Assembly: GCA_934122085.1 (NCBI GenBank)
Contig: CAKOVS010000008.1
Location: 1-64,000, forward strand
Origin: an uncultured Clostridia bacterium
GTDB taxonomy: Bacteria > Bacillota > Clostridia > TANB77 > CAG-508
Length of the DNA: 64,000 nucleotides
Direction: 5' to 3'
The notes below the pieces were generated by a model. It did not search any database. It was not told where the DNA came from and saw nothing but the letters and a program-made list of their open reading frames with translations. Shown in pieces: positions 53,559-63,100 of this stretch. The position numbers and the translations under genes are program-made. Position 1 is the stretch's first letter. Each line of letters opens with the position of its first letter.

Positions 53559-56171
53559 TTAAATCCATTCACCATATTTATTAATATAAATCTTTTTAGC
53601 AATAACTGCAACAAAGCAATACAATATTGGAACACCAATAATAACTAAGAAATCTTTAGCAGCAAGAGCAGTAAGACCAATTGCACGACCTATAAAAGTA
53701 AAAGGTATAATCATAGCAATAATACAAATTGAAATTGATGAAAAGTAAACAGCTTTTGAAGCATGACTCTCTTTAAAAGGAATCTTAGCAGTTCTAATAA
53801 CATGCATTCCAACAAGGTTTGAAACAATACTATAAATAAACCAAATAGTTTGGAAAATTGCAGGTTCATGAATATCATAAGTAAACCAAACTAAAGCAAA
53901 AACTAGTAAATCAAAACATGAACTAAGTGGACCCATAAATAGCATAAAATGTTTTAAACTCTTTACATCAAACTTTTTAGGTTTTCTCAAATATTCTTCA
54001 TCAACATTATCTAAAGGCAAAGTCAATTGACCGAAATCATATAATAATCCCTCAACTAAAAGTTGAATTGGTGTTTCTGGTAAAAATGGAAGAATAACAC
54101 TTGCAATAATTACAGACATAACCTCACCAAAATTAAAGCTTGCAGCAAGTTTAATATATTTCATTAGATTTGCATAAGTATGACGACCTTCTTTTACACC
54201 ATCAAGTAAAACATGTAAATCTTTCTCAAGTAAAATAATATCTGCAGATTCTTTTGCAATATCAACAGCCGTATCAACAGAAATACCAACATCAGAATTT
54301 ATAAGTGAAGGACTATCATTTATACCATCACCCATATATCCAACAACATTTCCACTATCTCTTAAAAGTCTTACAATACGAGCTTTTTGAATAGGAGAAA
54401 GTTTTGCAAAAATATTTGTCTTTTTCAATAATCTTTTTACAGCAATATCTTGTAATTTGTCAATTTGACTTCCAATAACAATTTGTGGTGATTTAATGCC
54501 AACTTTATCACAAATACATTTTGTAACTTCAACATTATCACCAGTTAAAACAATAACTCTAATTCCATTTTTATTAAGTTTTTCAATTGATGATTTTGCA
54601 CTTTCTTTTGGTGGATCAAGAAATCCTATAAAACCAATTAAAACCATATTTTTTTCATCTGCTACTGTAAATTCAGAAGTTTTTTCTAAATTATTTTTTT
54701 GACAAACAGCAACAACACGAAGCCCCTGTTTGTTTAAATCTTTAGTAATCTTTTTGATATTTTCTTTAATTGCATTTGTTATAGGAGATAAATTACCTTG
54801 ATAATCAACCATTGTAGAAATACTTAAAATTTCTTCGACAGCACCTTTTGTAATCATTTGAGTTTTTTGACCATCACTAACTATAACAGAAAGACGACGT
54901 CTTGCAAAATCAAAAGGAATTTCATCAATTTTTGTATATTTTTCTGATAATTCACTTAAACCATGTTCATTTATATGATTTATAACAGCTTCATCAATAT
55001 TACTTTTCAATCCAGTTTGAAAATAACTATTTAAAAAAGCATGTTTTAAAGTTCTAATATCTTCATTTCCGTTAATATCAAGATATTTTTCAAGAACAAT
55101 TTTATCTTCAGTCAATGTACCAGTTTTATCTGTACATAAAATATTCATTGCACCAAAGCTTTGAATTGAATCAAGCTTTTTTACAATTGTTTTCTTTTTT
55201 GACATTCGTAAAGCACCTTTTGATAAACTAGATGAAAGTATAACAGGTAATAGAAGAGGTGTAATACCAATTGCAATAGCAACAGCAAATGTAAATGATG
55301 TTATAATACTATGTTTTTGGACTGTAAGAATAAAAACAATAGGTATTAAAATTAGCATAAATTTTATTAATAATTTACTTATATTTTCGATACCTTTTTG
55401 AAATGCTGTTTTAGGTTTACCAGAAGTTAGTGTATGAGATACTTTCCCAAAATAAGTATCATCAGCAGTTAATACGACAATACCTTTAGCACTACCACTA
55501 ATAATATTTGTTCCCATAAAACATATTGTATCAATATCTGAAAGATTTTCTATATCAGTATCAAAATCAAGTTCTGTAGTATCAAGTTTTTTTATTGCAT
55601 CAGATTCACCAGTTAAACTTGATTGACCAACATATAAATCTTTTGATTCAATAATTCTTAAATCAGCTGGAACCATGTCACCTGCTGAAAGTAATATAGT
55701 ATCACCTAAAACTAAATCTTTAAAAGGTACTTTTTCTTTTTTACCATTTCTTACAACTGTTGCAGTAGTTGAAACTAATTGTTTTAGTTTTTCAGCAGCC
55801 TTGTTTGATCTATATGAAGATATAAAATCTAATAAAGTGCTTATTGTAACTAAAACGAGAATTACAATAATATTTGCATAATTAGGATCTTCAGCTAAAT
55901 AAACATCTGTGTAATATAATACACAAGATATTGCCAATAATATATTATTAAAAGGTGTAAATAAACTATGAAACAGGTAATTATACCATTTTTTTGGTTT
56001 TGTTTGTGTAACTTCATTCAAACCATATTTTTGCCTTCTAAATGTTATTGCTTCATCAGATAGGCCACCTTCTTTTATTTTGAACTTTGTACAAAATTCT
56101 TCTTTTGGCATTTTACATAGATGCCCATAAATTTTATTGATGTCAACATCATCTTTTTTGTCATTTGCCAT
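53559..56171 (-). CDS. mgtA: Magnesium-translocating P-type ATPase (MgtA-like)
   Basis: 870 aa. P-type ATPase: SLTGESDA (actuator), ILCTDKTGTLT (phosphorylated Asp) and GDGINDSPSL hinge. The block SKKKTIVKKLDSIQSFGAMN and the SVDTAVDIAKESADIILLEK block are those of the MgtA (P3B) Mg2+ importers. Ten membrane segments are expected. Its promoter (TTGAAT/TATATT) gives a leader of only ~60 nt, with no room for an M-box Mg riboswitch. Confidence 0.88.
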   Translation of the reverse strand: MANDKKDDVDINKIYGHLCKMPKEEFCTKFKIKEGGLSDEAITFRRQKYGLNEVTQTKPKKWYNYLFHSLFTPFNNILLAISCVLYYTDVYLAEDPNYANIIVILVLVTISTLLDFISSYRSNKAAEKLKQLVSTTATVVRNGKKEKVPFKDLVLGDTILLSAGDMVPADLRIIESKDLYVGQSSLTGESDAIKKLDTTELDFDTDIENLSDIDTICFMGTNIISGSAKGIVVLTADDTYFGKVSHTLTSGKPKTAFQKGIENISKLLIKFMLILIPIVFILTVQKHSIITSFTFAVAIAIGITPLLLPVILSSSLSKGALRMSKKKTIVKKLDSIQSFGAMNILCTDKTGTLTEDKIVLEKYLDINGNEDIRTLKHAFLNSYFQTGLKSNIDEAVINHINEHGLSELSEKYTKIDEIPFDFARRRLSVIVSDGQKTQMITKGAVEEILSISTMVDYQGNLSPITNAIKENIKKITKDLNKQGLRVVAVCQKNNLEKTSEFTVADEKNMVLIGFIGFLDPPKESAKSSIEKLNKNGIRVIVLTGDNVEVTKCICDKVGIKSPQIVIGSQIDKLQDIAVKRLLKKTNIFAKLSPIQKARIVRLLRDSGNVVGYMGDGINDSPSLINSDVGISVDTAVDIAKESADIILLEKDLHVLLDGVKEGRHTYANLMKYIKLAASFNFGEVMSVIIASVILPFLPETPIQLLVEGLLYDFGQLTLPLDNVDEEYLRKPKKFDVKSLKHFMLFMGPLSSCFDLLVFALVWFTYDIHEPAIFQTIWFIYSIVSNLVGMHVIRTAKIPFKESHASKAVYFSSISICIIAMIIPFTFIGRAIGLTALAAKDFLVIIGVPILYCFVAVIAKKIYINKYGEWI

Positions 56172-56231
56172 ATTTTCTCACGTTCCTTTCATATTTATTA
56201 TGTTTTTTCTTTTGAATTTTTAAACATATTT

Positions 56232-56260
56232 AATATACCACTATGAAAAATAAAATTCAA
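56232..56260 (-). promoter_or_regulatory. Promoter of mgtA
   Basis: On the minus strand TTGAAT, 17-bp spacer, TATATT. It lies back to back with the adhE promoter, which starts 26 bp away. Confidence 0.55.
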
Positions 56261-56285
56261 TTGATATAAAAATTTTTTAAAATTC

Positions 56286-56313
56286 TTGACAAAAAAATGA
56301 CATATTATATAAT
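56286..56313 (+). promoter_or_regulatory. Promoter of adhE
   Basis: TTGACA, 16-bp spacer, TATAAT. Strong, as expected for a major fermentation gene. Confidence 0.7.
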
Positions 56314-56349
56314 ATAGTGGATAAGATAAAACAAAAGAGAGTCATGAGG

Positions 56350-56430
56350 TTAAAAAATAATTATAATTTAATTCTTTTTCAACCATAGTTTGAGCTCCTG
56401 AACAGAGGAGCGCAACTGACGAAGAAAGGA
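56350..56430 (+). promoter_or_regulatory. Structured leader of adhE
   Basis: Two hairpins: GGTT-AAAAA/TTTTT-AACC (about 56349-56385) and GCTCCT/AGGAGC (56393-56410), the second ending 15 bases before the AAAGGA ribosome binding site. No known riboswitch consensus fits. The GC-richer second hairpin stands out in this AT-rich sequence. Confidence 0.45.
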
Positions 56431-56441
56431 AAAAAGATAAA

Positions 56442-59042
56442 ATGGAAAATCAAAACCCTGAAGAAGAAGCAAGAGTTGAGCAAATGATAGATGAACTAAT
56501 GAGAAAAGCAAAAATAGCATCACAAGAATATATGAAATTAGATCAAGAAACAGTTGATAATATAACAAAAGCAATGTCAATGGCAGGATTAGAACATCAC
56601 ATGGAATTAGCAAAAATGGCTGTTGAAGAAACTGGAAGAGGAATATATGAAGATAAAATAACAAAGAACATGTTTGCAACAGAATATGTATATCATAGTA
56701 TAAAACATGAAAAAACAGTAGGAATAATAAAAGAAAATGATGAAGATGGTTATGTAGAAATAGCAGAACCTGTTGGAATAATAGCAGGTGTAACACCAGT
56801 AACAAACCCAACATCAACAACAATGTTTAAATCTATAATAGCAGCAAAAACAAGAAATGTAATAGTATTTGGTTTCCATCCATCTGCACAAAAATGTAGT
56901 GTTTCAGCTGCAACAATATTAAGAGATGCTGCAGTAAAAGCTGGAGCTCCAGAAAATTGTATATTATGGGTAGAAGAGCCATCAATATTAGCAACAAAAT
57001 TATTAATGAACCATCCTGATGTAAGCTTAATATTAGCAACAGGTGGAACAGGAATGGTAAAATCAGCATACTCATGTGGAAAACCAGCATTAGGAGTAGG
57101 TCCTGGAAATGTACCATGTTATATAGATAAAACAGCAAAATTACAAACATCAGTAAATGATTTAGTAATGTCAAAATCATTTGATAATGGTATGATATGT
57201 GCATCAGAACAAGCTGTATTAGTAGATAAAGATATATACCAAGAATTTGAAAAATTAATGAGAGAAGCTGGATGTTACTTTGTAAATCCAGAAGAAAAAG
57301 AAAAACTAAAAAATAGTATGTTTGACTCACAAAATGGATATAAATTAAAATCACATGTACCAGGACAAAGTCCAGCAACAATTGCAAGAGAAGCAGGATT
57401 TGAAGTACCTGAAGATACAAAAGTATTAGTAGTATATGAAGATGGAATTGGAGAAGGATATCCATTCTCTAAAGAAAAATTAAGTCCAGTATTAACATAT
57501 TATATTGTAAATGATTCTGAAGAAGGAATATCAAAAGCAGAGAAATTATTAGAATATGGTGGATTAGGACATTCAGCAGTAATACATTCAGAAGATAAAG
57601 CAACAATATTAAAATTCTCAAAAACAATGAAAGCAGGAAGAATTATTGTAAATTCTCCATCAACACATGGTGCAATAGGAGACATATATAATACAAATAT
57701 GCCATCATTAACACTTGGATGTGGATCTTATGGAAGCAACTCAACAACAGCAAATGTATCAAGTGTAAACTTAATTAATATAAAAAGAGTAGCAAAAAGG
57801 AGAGTTAATATGCAATGGTTCAAAGTACCTGAAAAAATATATTTTGAAGCAGGTTCAATATCATACTTAGAAAAAATGCCAAATATAGAAAGGGCATTTA
57901 TAGTTACAGATCCAGGAATGGTTCAATTTGGATATGTTGATAAAATATTATATCACATTAGAAAAAGACAAAATCATGTACATTGTGAGATATTTAGTGA
58001 AGTAGAATCAGATCCATCATTTGAAACTGTAAATAAAGGATTATCTGCAATGAACAACTTTAAGCCAGATGTAATAATTGCATTAGGTGGAGGAAGTGCA
58101 ATAGATGCAGCAAAAGGAATGTGGTTATTCTATGAAAATCCAGATGCAGATCCAGAAGGATTAAAATTAAAATTCATGGATATTCGTAAACGTACTTATA
58201 AATTTCCAAAAATGGGAACAAAAGCAAAAATGGTTGCAATTCCAACAACATCTGGAACAGGTTCAGAAGTAACATCATTTGCAGTAATTACAGATAAAGT
58301 AAAAAATAAAAAATACCCATTAGCAGATTATGAATTAACACCAGATGTAGCAATTGTTGATCCAGATTTAGTTATGAGTTTACCAAAATCAATCACAGCA
58401 GATACTGGAATGGATGTATTAACACATGCATTAGAGGCTTATGTTTCTGTTATGGCATCAGATTATACAGATGGATTAGCAGAAAAAGCAGCAGAATTAG
58501 TTGTAAAATATTTAAGAGAAGCTTATGAACATGGAGATAATAAAACTGCAAGAGAAAAGATGCACAATGCAAGTACAATTGCTGGTATGGCATTTACAAA
58601 CGCATTTTTAGGTGTATGTCACTCTATGGCTCACAAAATAGGGGCAGAATTCCATTTACCACATGGTAGAATTAATGCAATATTATTACCATATGTAATT
58701 AGATATAATGCAACAGAACCAACAAAATTTGTATCATGGCCAAAATATGAATATTATATAGCAAATGAAAAATATGCAACAATTGCTAGAAAAATAGGAT
58801 TAAAAGCAGATACAGTTGAAGAAGGTGTAGATTCTTTAATTGCTGAAGTAAGAAAAATGAATGAAGAATTAAATATTCCAAAATCATTTAAAGATGCAGG
58901 TATTGATGAAAAAGAATTCTTGGCTAAAGTTGATTTACTAGCAGATAGAGCTTTTGAGGATCAATGTACTACTGCAAATCCTAGAGTTCCTCTTGTTTCA
59001 GAGATTAAACAAATGTTATTAGATAGTTATTATGGAAAATAA
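56442..59042 (+). CDS. adhE: Bifunctional aldehyde/alcohol dehydrogenase AdhE
   Basis: 866 aa; reduces acetyl-CoA to acetaldehyde and then ethanol, oxidising two NADH. N-terminal CoA-acylating aldehyde dehydrogenase with the catalytic Cys in NGMICASEQAV at residue ~253; C-terminal iron alcohol dehydrogenase from residue ~450 with HSMAHKIGAEFHLPHGR (iron ligands). It forms spirosomes in related bacteria. Promoter upstream, terminator downstream. No Rex operator was seen. Confidence 0.95.
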   Translation: MENQNPEEEARVEQMIDELMRKAKIASQEYMKLDQETVDNITKAMSMAGLEHHMELAKMAVEETGRGIYEDKITKNMFATEYVYHSIKHEKTVGIIKENDEDGYVEIAEPVGIIAGVTPVTNPTSTTMFKSIIAAKTRNVIVFGFHPSAQKCSVSAATILRDAAVKAGAPENCILWVEEPSILATKLLMNHPDVSLILATGGTGMVKSAYSCGKPALGVGPGNVPCYIDKTAKLQTSVNDLVMSKSFDNGMICASEQAVLVDKDIYQEFEKLMREAGCYFVNPEEKEKLKNSMFDSQNGYKLKSHVPGQSPATIAREAGFEVPEDTKVLVVYEDGIGEGYPFSKEKLSPVLTYYIVNDSEEGISKAEKLLEYGGLGHSAVIHSEDKATILKFSKTMKAGRIIVNSPSTHGAIGDIYNTNMPSLTLGCGSYGSNSTTANVSSVNLINIKRVAKRRVNMQWFKVPEKIYFEAGSISYLEKMPNIERAFIVTDPGMVQFGYVDKILYHIRKRQNHVHCEIFSEVESDPSFETVNKGLSAMNNFKPDVIIALGGGSAIDAAKGMWLFYENPDADPEGLKLKFMDIRKRTYKFPKMGTKAKMVAIPTTSGTGSEVTSFAVITDKVKNKKYPLADYELTPDVAIVDPDLVMSLPKSITADTGMDVLTHALEAYVSVMASDYTDGLAEKAAELVVKYLREAYEHGDNKTAREKMHNASTIAGMAFTNAFLGVCHSMAHKIGAEFHLPHGRINAILLPYVIRYNATEPTKFVSWPKYEYYIANEKYATIARKIGLKADTVEEGVDSLIAEVRKMNEELNIPKSFKDAGIDEKEFLAKVDLLADRAFEDQCTTANPRVPLVSEIKQMLLDSYYGK

Positions 59043-59054
59043 ATTTTAATAGTT

Positions 59055-59104
59055 AAAATAGAGCATAGAAATTGCTATTTAGCAGTTTTTGTGCTTTATC
59101 TTTT
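59055..59104 (+). terminator. Terminator of adhE
   Basis: Imperfect stem ATAGAGCA...TGC/GCA...TGCTTTAT followed by TTTTATAT. Weaker than other terminators in the window. Confidence 0.5.
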
Positions 59105-59135
59105 ATATAGAGATAGATTAAATGAATTAAAATAA

Positions 59136-59164
59136 TTGATTTTTCAAGACTTATATGATAAAAT
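59136..59164 (+). promoter_or_regulatory. Promoter of the MNT-HEPN pair
   Basis: TTGATT, 17-bp spacer, TAAAAT. Confidence 0.55.
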
Positions 59165-59216
59165 TTAGATATAAATTAAGAAAATGAGTGACTAAAAAAG
59201 TTAGGAGGACAAGAAA

Positions 59217-59555
59217 ATGCCTAAAAATGTGAATATAGAAATTCAAAAATTTATAGATGAAATAAAAAAAATCTTAGGAGAAAGATTAAAAAAAGTCATT
59301 CTATATGGTTCTTATGCTAGAGGAGATTATAATAAAAAATCAGATGTTGATATAATGATCTTAACAGACTTATCTTTTGAAGAGATTGAGGATTATAGAG
59401 ATAAAATATCAGATATAGCTTATGATATTGAATTAAATACAGGTATTATTTTGTCTCCAGTAATAAAAAATATAGAAAAATATAATTCAAGAATAAATTT
59501 TGTGCCTTTTTATAAAAATGTAGAAAAGGAAGGAGTTGTTTTGGTTAATGGATAA
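59217..59555 (+). CDS. Minimal nucleotidyltransferase (MNT) antitoxin
   Basis: 112 aa. Pol-beta-type nucleotidyltransferase motif GSYARGD followed by SDVDIMIL, the metal-binding Asp pair. In MNT-HEPN pairs such proteins modify (AMPylate) and silence the HEPN toxin. Its end overlaps the next gene start by 8 bp, typical of toxin-antitoxin operons. Confidence 0.85.
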   Translation: MPKNVNIEIQKFIDEIKKILGERLKKVILYGSYARGDYNKKSDVDIMILTDLSFEEIEDYRDKISDIAYDIELNTGIILSPVIKNIEKYNSRINFVPFYKNVEKEGVVLVNG

Positions 59556-59967
59556 TGAAACTATAGAGGGTTTTGCAAGATATAGATTGAATAAAGCAAA
59601 AGAAACTTTGGAAACCGCTAAAATGATTTTTAATGAAGGAAAAGATTTTACTAGTGCTAATAATAGAGCATATTATGCTATTTTTTATGCAATAAGAGCA
59701 GTATTAGCAATCGAAGAGACAGACTTTAAAAGACATAAAGATGTATTAGCATATTTTAATAAAGAATATGTAAATAAAGAAATATTTCCTAAAATGATAG
59801 GAAGAAAAATATCTCAAGCACAAAGAATAAGAGAAGATAGTGATTATGATGATGACTATGAGCCTTCTCTTGAAAAAACGGAACAACAAATAAATACAGC
59901 AGGAGAGTTAGTTGATTTAGTTGAAAAATATATAGATAATTATTATAATAAAAATAGTAAGAGTTAA
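59548..59967 (+). CDS. HEPN-domain protein (probable toxin)
   Basis: 139 aa, all-helical. ATG 59548 is chosen (GAAGGAGTTG upstream); a TTG at 59536 would extend it by four residues. Helix pattern and the block NNRAYYAIFYAIRAVLA match the HEPN (PF05168-like) family; the late QRIREDSDYDDDY is the R-x-x-ADY-type motif of this subgroup instead of the R-x4-6-H of RNase HEPNs. The partner of the MNT gene. RNase activity would be inference. Confidence 0.8.
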   Translation: MDNETIEGFARYRLNKAKETLETAKMIFNEGKDFTSANNRAYYAIFYAIRAVLAIEETDFKRHKDVLAYFNKEYVNKEIFPKMIGRKISQAQRIREDSDYDDDYEPSLEKTEQQINTAGELVDLVEKYIDNYYNKNSKS

Positions 59968-59986
59968 ATGTCTTACTATTTTTTTG
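59952..59986 (+). terminator. Terminator overlapping the HEPN gene end
   Basis: AATAGTAAGA/TCTTACTATT stem around the stop codon, then a run of T. Confidence 0.8.
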
Positions 59987-60022
59987 ACCAAAGGAAACAC
60001 TGAGCTTTACACATGGTTATAC

Positions 60023-60068
60023 TTGCAAAAATGTGATAAAATAATGAAAATAAGTTGCAAAAACGTGA
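60023..60068 (+). promoter_or_regulatory. Direct repeat upstream of the helicase gene
   Basis: TTGCAAAAATGTGA (60023-60036) and TTGCAAAAACGTGA (60055-60068), differing at one base and 32 bp apart, about three helical turns. A third partial AAAAAACGT is at 60076. Looks like a tandem operator. The rest of 59986-60170 shows nothing else clear. Confidence 0.5.
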
Positions 60069-60170
60069 AATAATAAAAAACGTAAAACTACTTTTCAAAA
60101 AATATTTAATATGTTAGAATAAAAGAAGAAAAAGTCGAGAAATCGGAAGAGAAAATAATAGGAGAATACC

Positions 60171-63100
60171 ATGGAAGAATTGTTTGATATAGAAAAATTT
60201 AATGTAATAAGTGATGAAGAAAATTACTATTTTTTTAGATCATTAGAACCAGGAGACATAAAAGATTTAGAAGAAGGAAATATAAAAGATGAGAATGGAA
60301 AATATATAAGATTACGTACAGACAGAGAAAGATGGGAAGAAACACATGATATAAAGCCAAGATGGAATTCAGAAAGTACAGTAACACTAGAAGAAATGTA
60401 TAATCATATAAAAATGCATTATAGCTTAGAAACAAATTGTATATCATTATCAAGCAATGCCAATGTAGCCAGAACATATGGAGAAACATTTAGTGACAAA
60501 TATGTAATGATAAAAGTTCCAAAAAGAGAAATGGGACAAAGAGTATATAATGCAGGGCAATATATGTTGTCAGAAATAGATAAAAAAGTGCAAGAAAGAA
60601 TAGCACAAGGAGATATTCCAGAAGAAATATTAGAAGACTTAAAAAAGATTGATGGAGTTACAAAATCAGAGGAATTAAAGGATATAATAAAAGTAAAATA
60701 CACAGCACCAGAAGGAATAGATATAAGCAAATCTGGAATGAAGAAAGGAATAGAATATAAAGCGCCATTAGCTAGAGTAAGCAGTTTTCAAGCATTAGAT
60801 GATGAGCAAACATTAGAAAAAAATAAAATAGTAGCCAAATTAACAATATTAGAACAAAAAGGATTAATGGGACTAGCAGTTCCAAGAATAAAAACAAATA
60901 GTGAATTAATAAAAACACTAGGAAGTGCATTTGCATCAGGAGAGCAAATATATTATGGAGATATAGAAGGAAATAGAGTAACAGACATATCAAAAGAATT
61001 TTTAGATATGTTTGCATTAATACAACAAGCAGAAAATCAAGATAAAGAAGTTGTAAATGAGTTAAAAACAGAATTAGTAAAATACATAATAAATGGTGGA
61101 AAACTAGAAATACCTGAAGAAAGTATATTAAGAGATGAAGGAACACCAAAAGACGATATATCAATAGAAGAAATGTATCAAATAACAGAAGGAAAAGTAG
61201 AATATGGACAAGCAAGTTCTATTGTAAAAAATATGTATTATTTATCAAAAGGACAAGCAAATGCAAGAATATTAGCAGGAATGTTAAGAGAGATAACAGG
61301 AAATAATCCTAAATATGAAGAAATTATAGAGTACATTGAAAATAATGGATTTGAAATAGAACCAAAAATAACAACAAGAAAAAGTAATACAGGATATAGA
61401 ATAAGTGAATCTGTAAACTTAGACTTAAAACCAAATGAAATAGGATTAGTAGACTCAATTAAAAACTTAACAGATGAAGAGCAAATGCAGATAATACAAG
61501 AAAGAGGACTTTCAAATGTAAAAGAAATAATGACATCAAATTTTGCTAAAATGCAGACAATGGAAACAATAGAAAAAGAAGATTATTTTGCAAGTGCAAT
61601 AGCAGATATGTATGATTGGGGAAGTCTTAATATTGAAGAAATATCTGTAGCAGAAAGAAATGAATTAATCCAGAAATTAAAACAAAGTAATTGTGTATCA
61701 ATATATGAAAAATTAAAAGAAGCAGGAATAGAAAATAAAGATATACCAAGAGCAGTTATAAATATGGCATCAAAAGGAAGATTAAATGAAATATTACAAA
61801 CAGAAAATTATGTAGAAAAAATACAAGAAAATATAGGAGAAATAACACAAAATCTATCAATAGAACAAATAGAAAGATATTTAGGATATTATGATGTAAA
61901 AGGAACAGGAATAGAATTAAGAGATTATCAGCAAGATGCAGTAGACAAAGCAGAAGAAATATATAAAGAAAAAAGATATGCAAGTATAATATTACCAACA
62001 GGAGGAGGAAAGACATATGTAGCATTAACAGAAATGTTACAATATGGAAAAACAGCAGAAGAAATAGCAATAGAAGAAAATCAAATAGAATTAGGAAAAA
62101 TAGCATATAAAACAAATAATAAAAAAATGCTATATTTAGCACCATCAAATGAAATATTAGAGCAGACAAAAGATAGAATAATAGAGCATATTCGTGGAAA
62201 AGTAGGAACAACAGGAAAAAACAAAGATGAAATAATAGCAGAAGTATTTCCAAATTTAGAGTTTGCAACATATCAAAGCTTAATAACAAAAGCAGGAAAA
62301 GAAACATTAAAAAAGCAATATGATTTTATGATATTTGATGAATTACATAGAACAGGTGCAGAAAAATGGGAAAAAGCATTAGATAAATTAATAGAAAATC
62401 AATCAGAAGAAACCAAAGTACTAGGAATAACAGCAACACCAACAAGAGATGCAGATGATAGAAATATGTCTGATGAAATAGCGAAAAAATTAGGATATAC
62501 AGATGAAGAAATAAGAGCAGAAAAGCATATAGCAGCAAAGATAGAACTAAAAGAAGCAATCCAATTAGGAATGGTAATAAATCCAAAAGTAGTTTCATGT
62601 GAGTATAATTTATTAACAGATGGAAGTATGGAAAATTTAGCAGAACAAATAAATGAAATAGAAGATGAGAATGAAAGAAAGAAGAAATTAGAACAATATG
62701 ATAGGCTAAGGAAAAATCTGGAGAAAGCAAAAGGAATACCAGAAATATTACAAGAAAACTTAAAAGAAGGTGGAAAATATATTGTATTTATACCAGTTGG
62801 AGGGAATGAAGAAGGAAAAGACAGTATAGATAAAGTAAAAGAATGGAAAAAGCAAATAAGTGAATATTTAAAAAATTCAGGAATAGAACCAGAATATTAT
62901 TCAATGCTAGGAACTTATAGTGATAAGGAAAATGAGAGACAATTAGAAGGATTTGAAAGTGAAAAATCAGATAAAACAAAATTTATGATAGTAATGAATA
63001 AATTGAACGAAGGTGTTCATGTAGATGGAGTAAATGGAATATTATGGTTTAGACCATTAGATGAAAATTCAAAAATATTGTACAAACAACAAATAGGAAG

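Noticed and set aside
56172..56260. M-box magnesium riboswitch upstream of mgtA
   Set aside because: The leader is only about 60 nt and shows no M-box elements.
56393..56425. Lysine riboswitch-like string (AGAGGAGCGCAACTGACGAAG) before adhE
   Set aside because: Only a short resemblance to the first strand of the L box; the remaining helices are absent and the gene is not a lysine gene.
56200..56440. Rex operator upstream of adhE (and of ldh at 31041-31129)
   Set aside because: No TTGTTAA-N4-TTAACAA-like palindrome was found on reading both regions.
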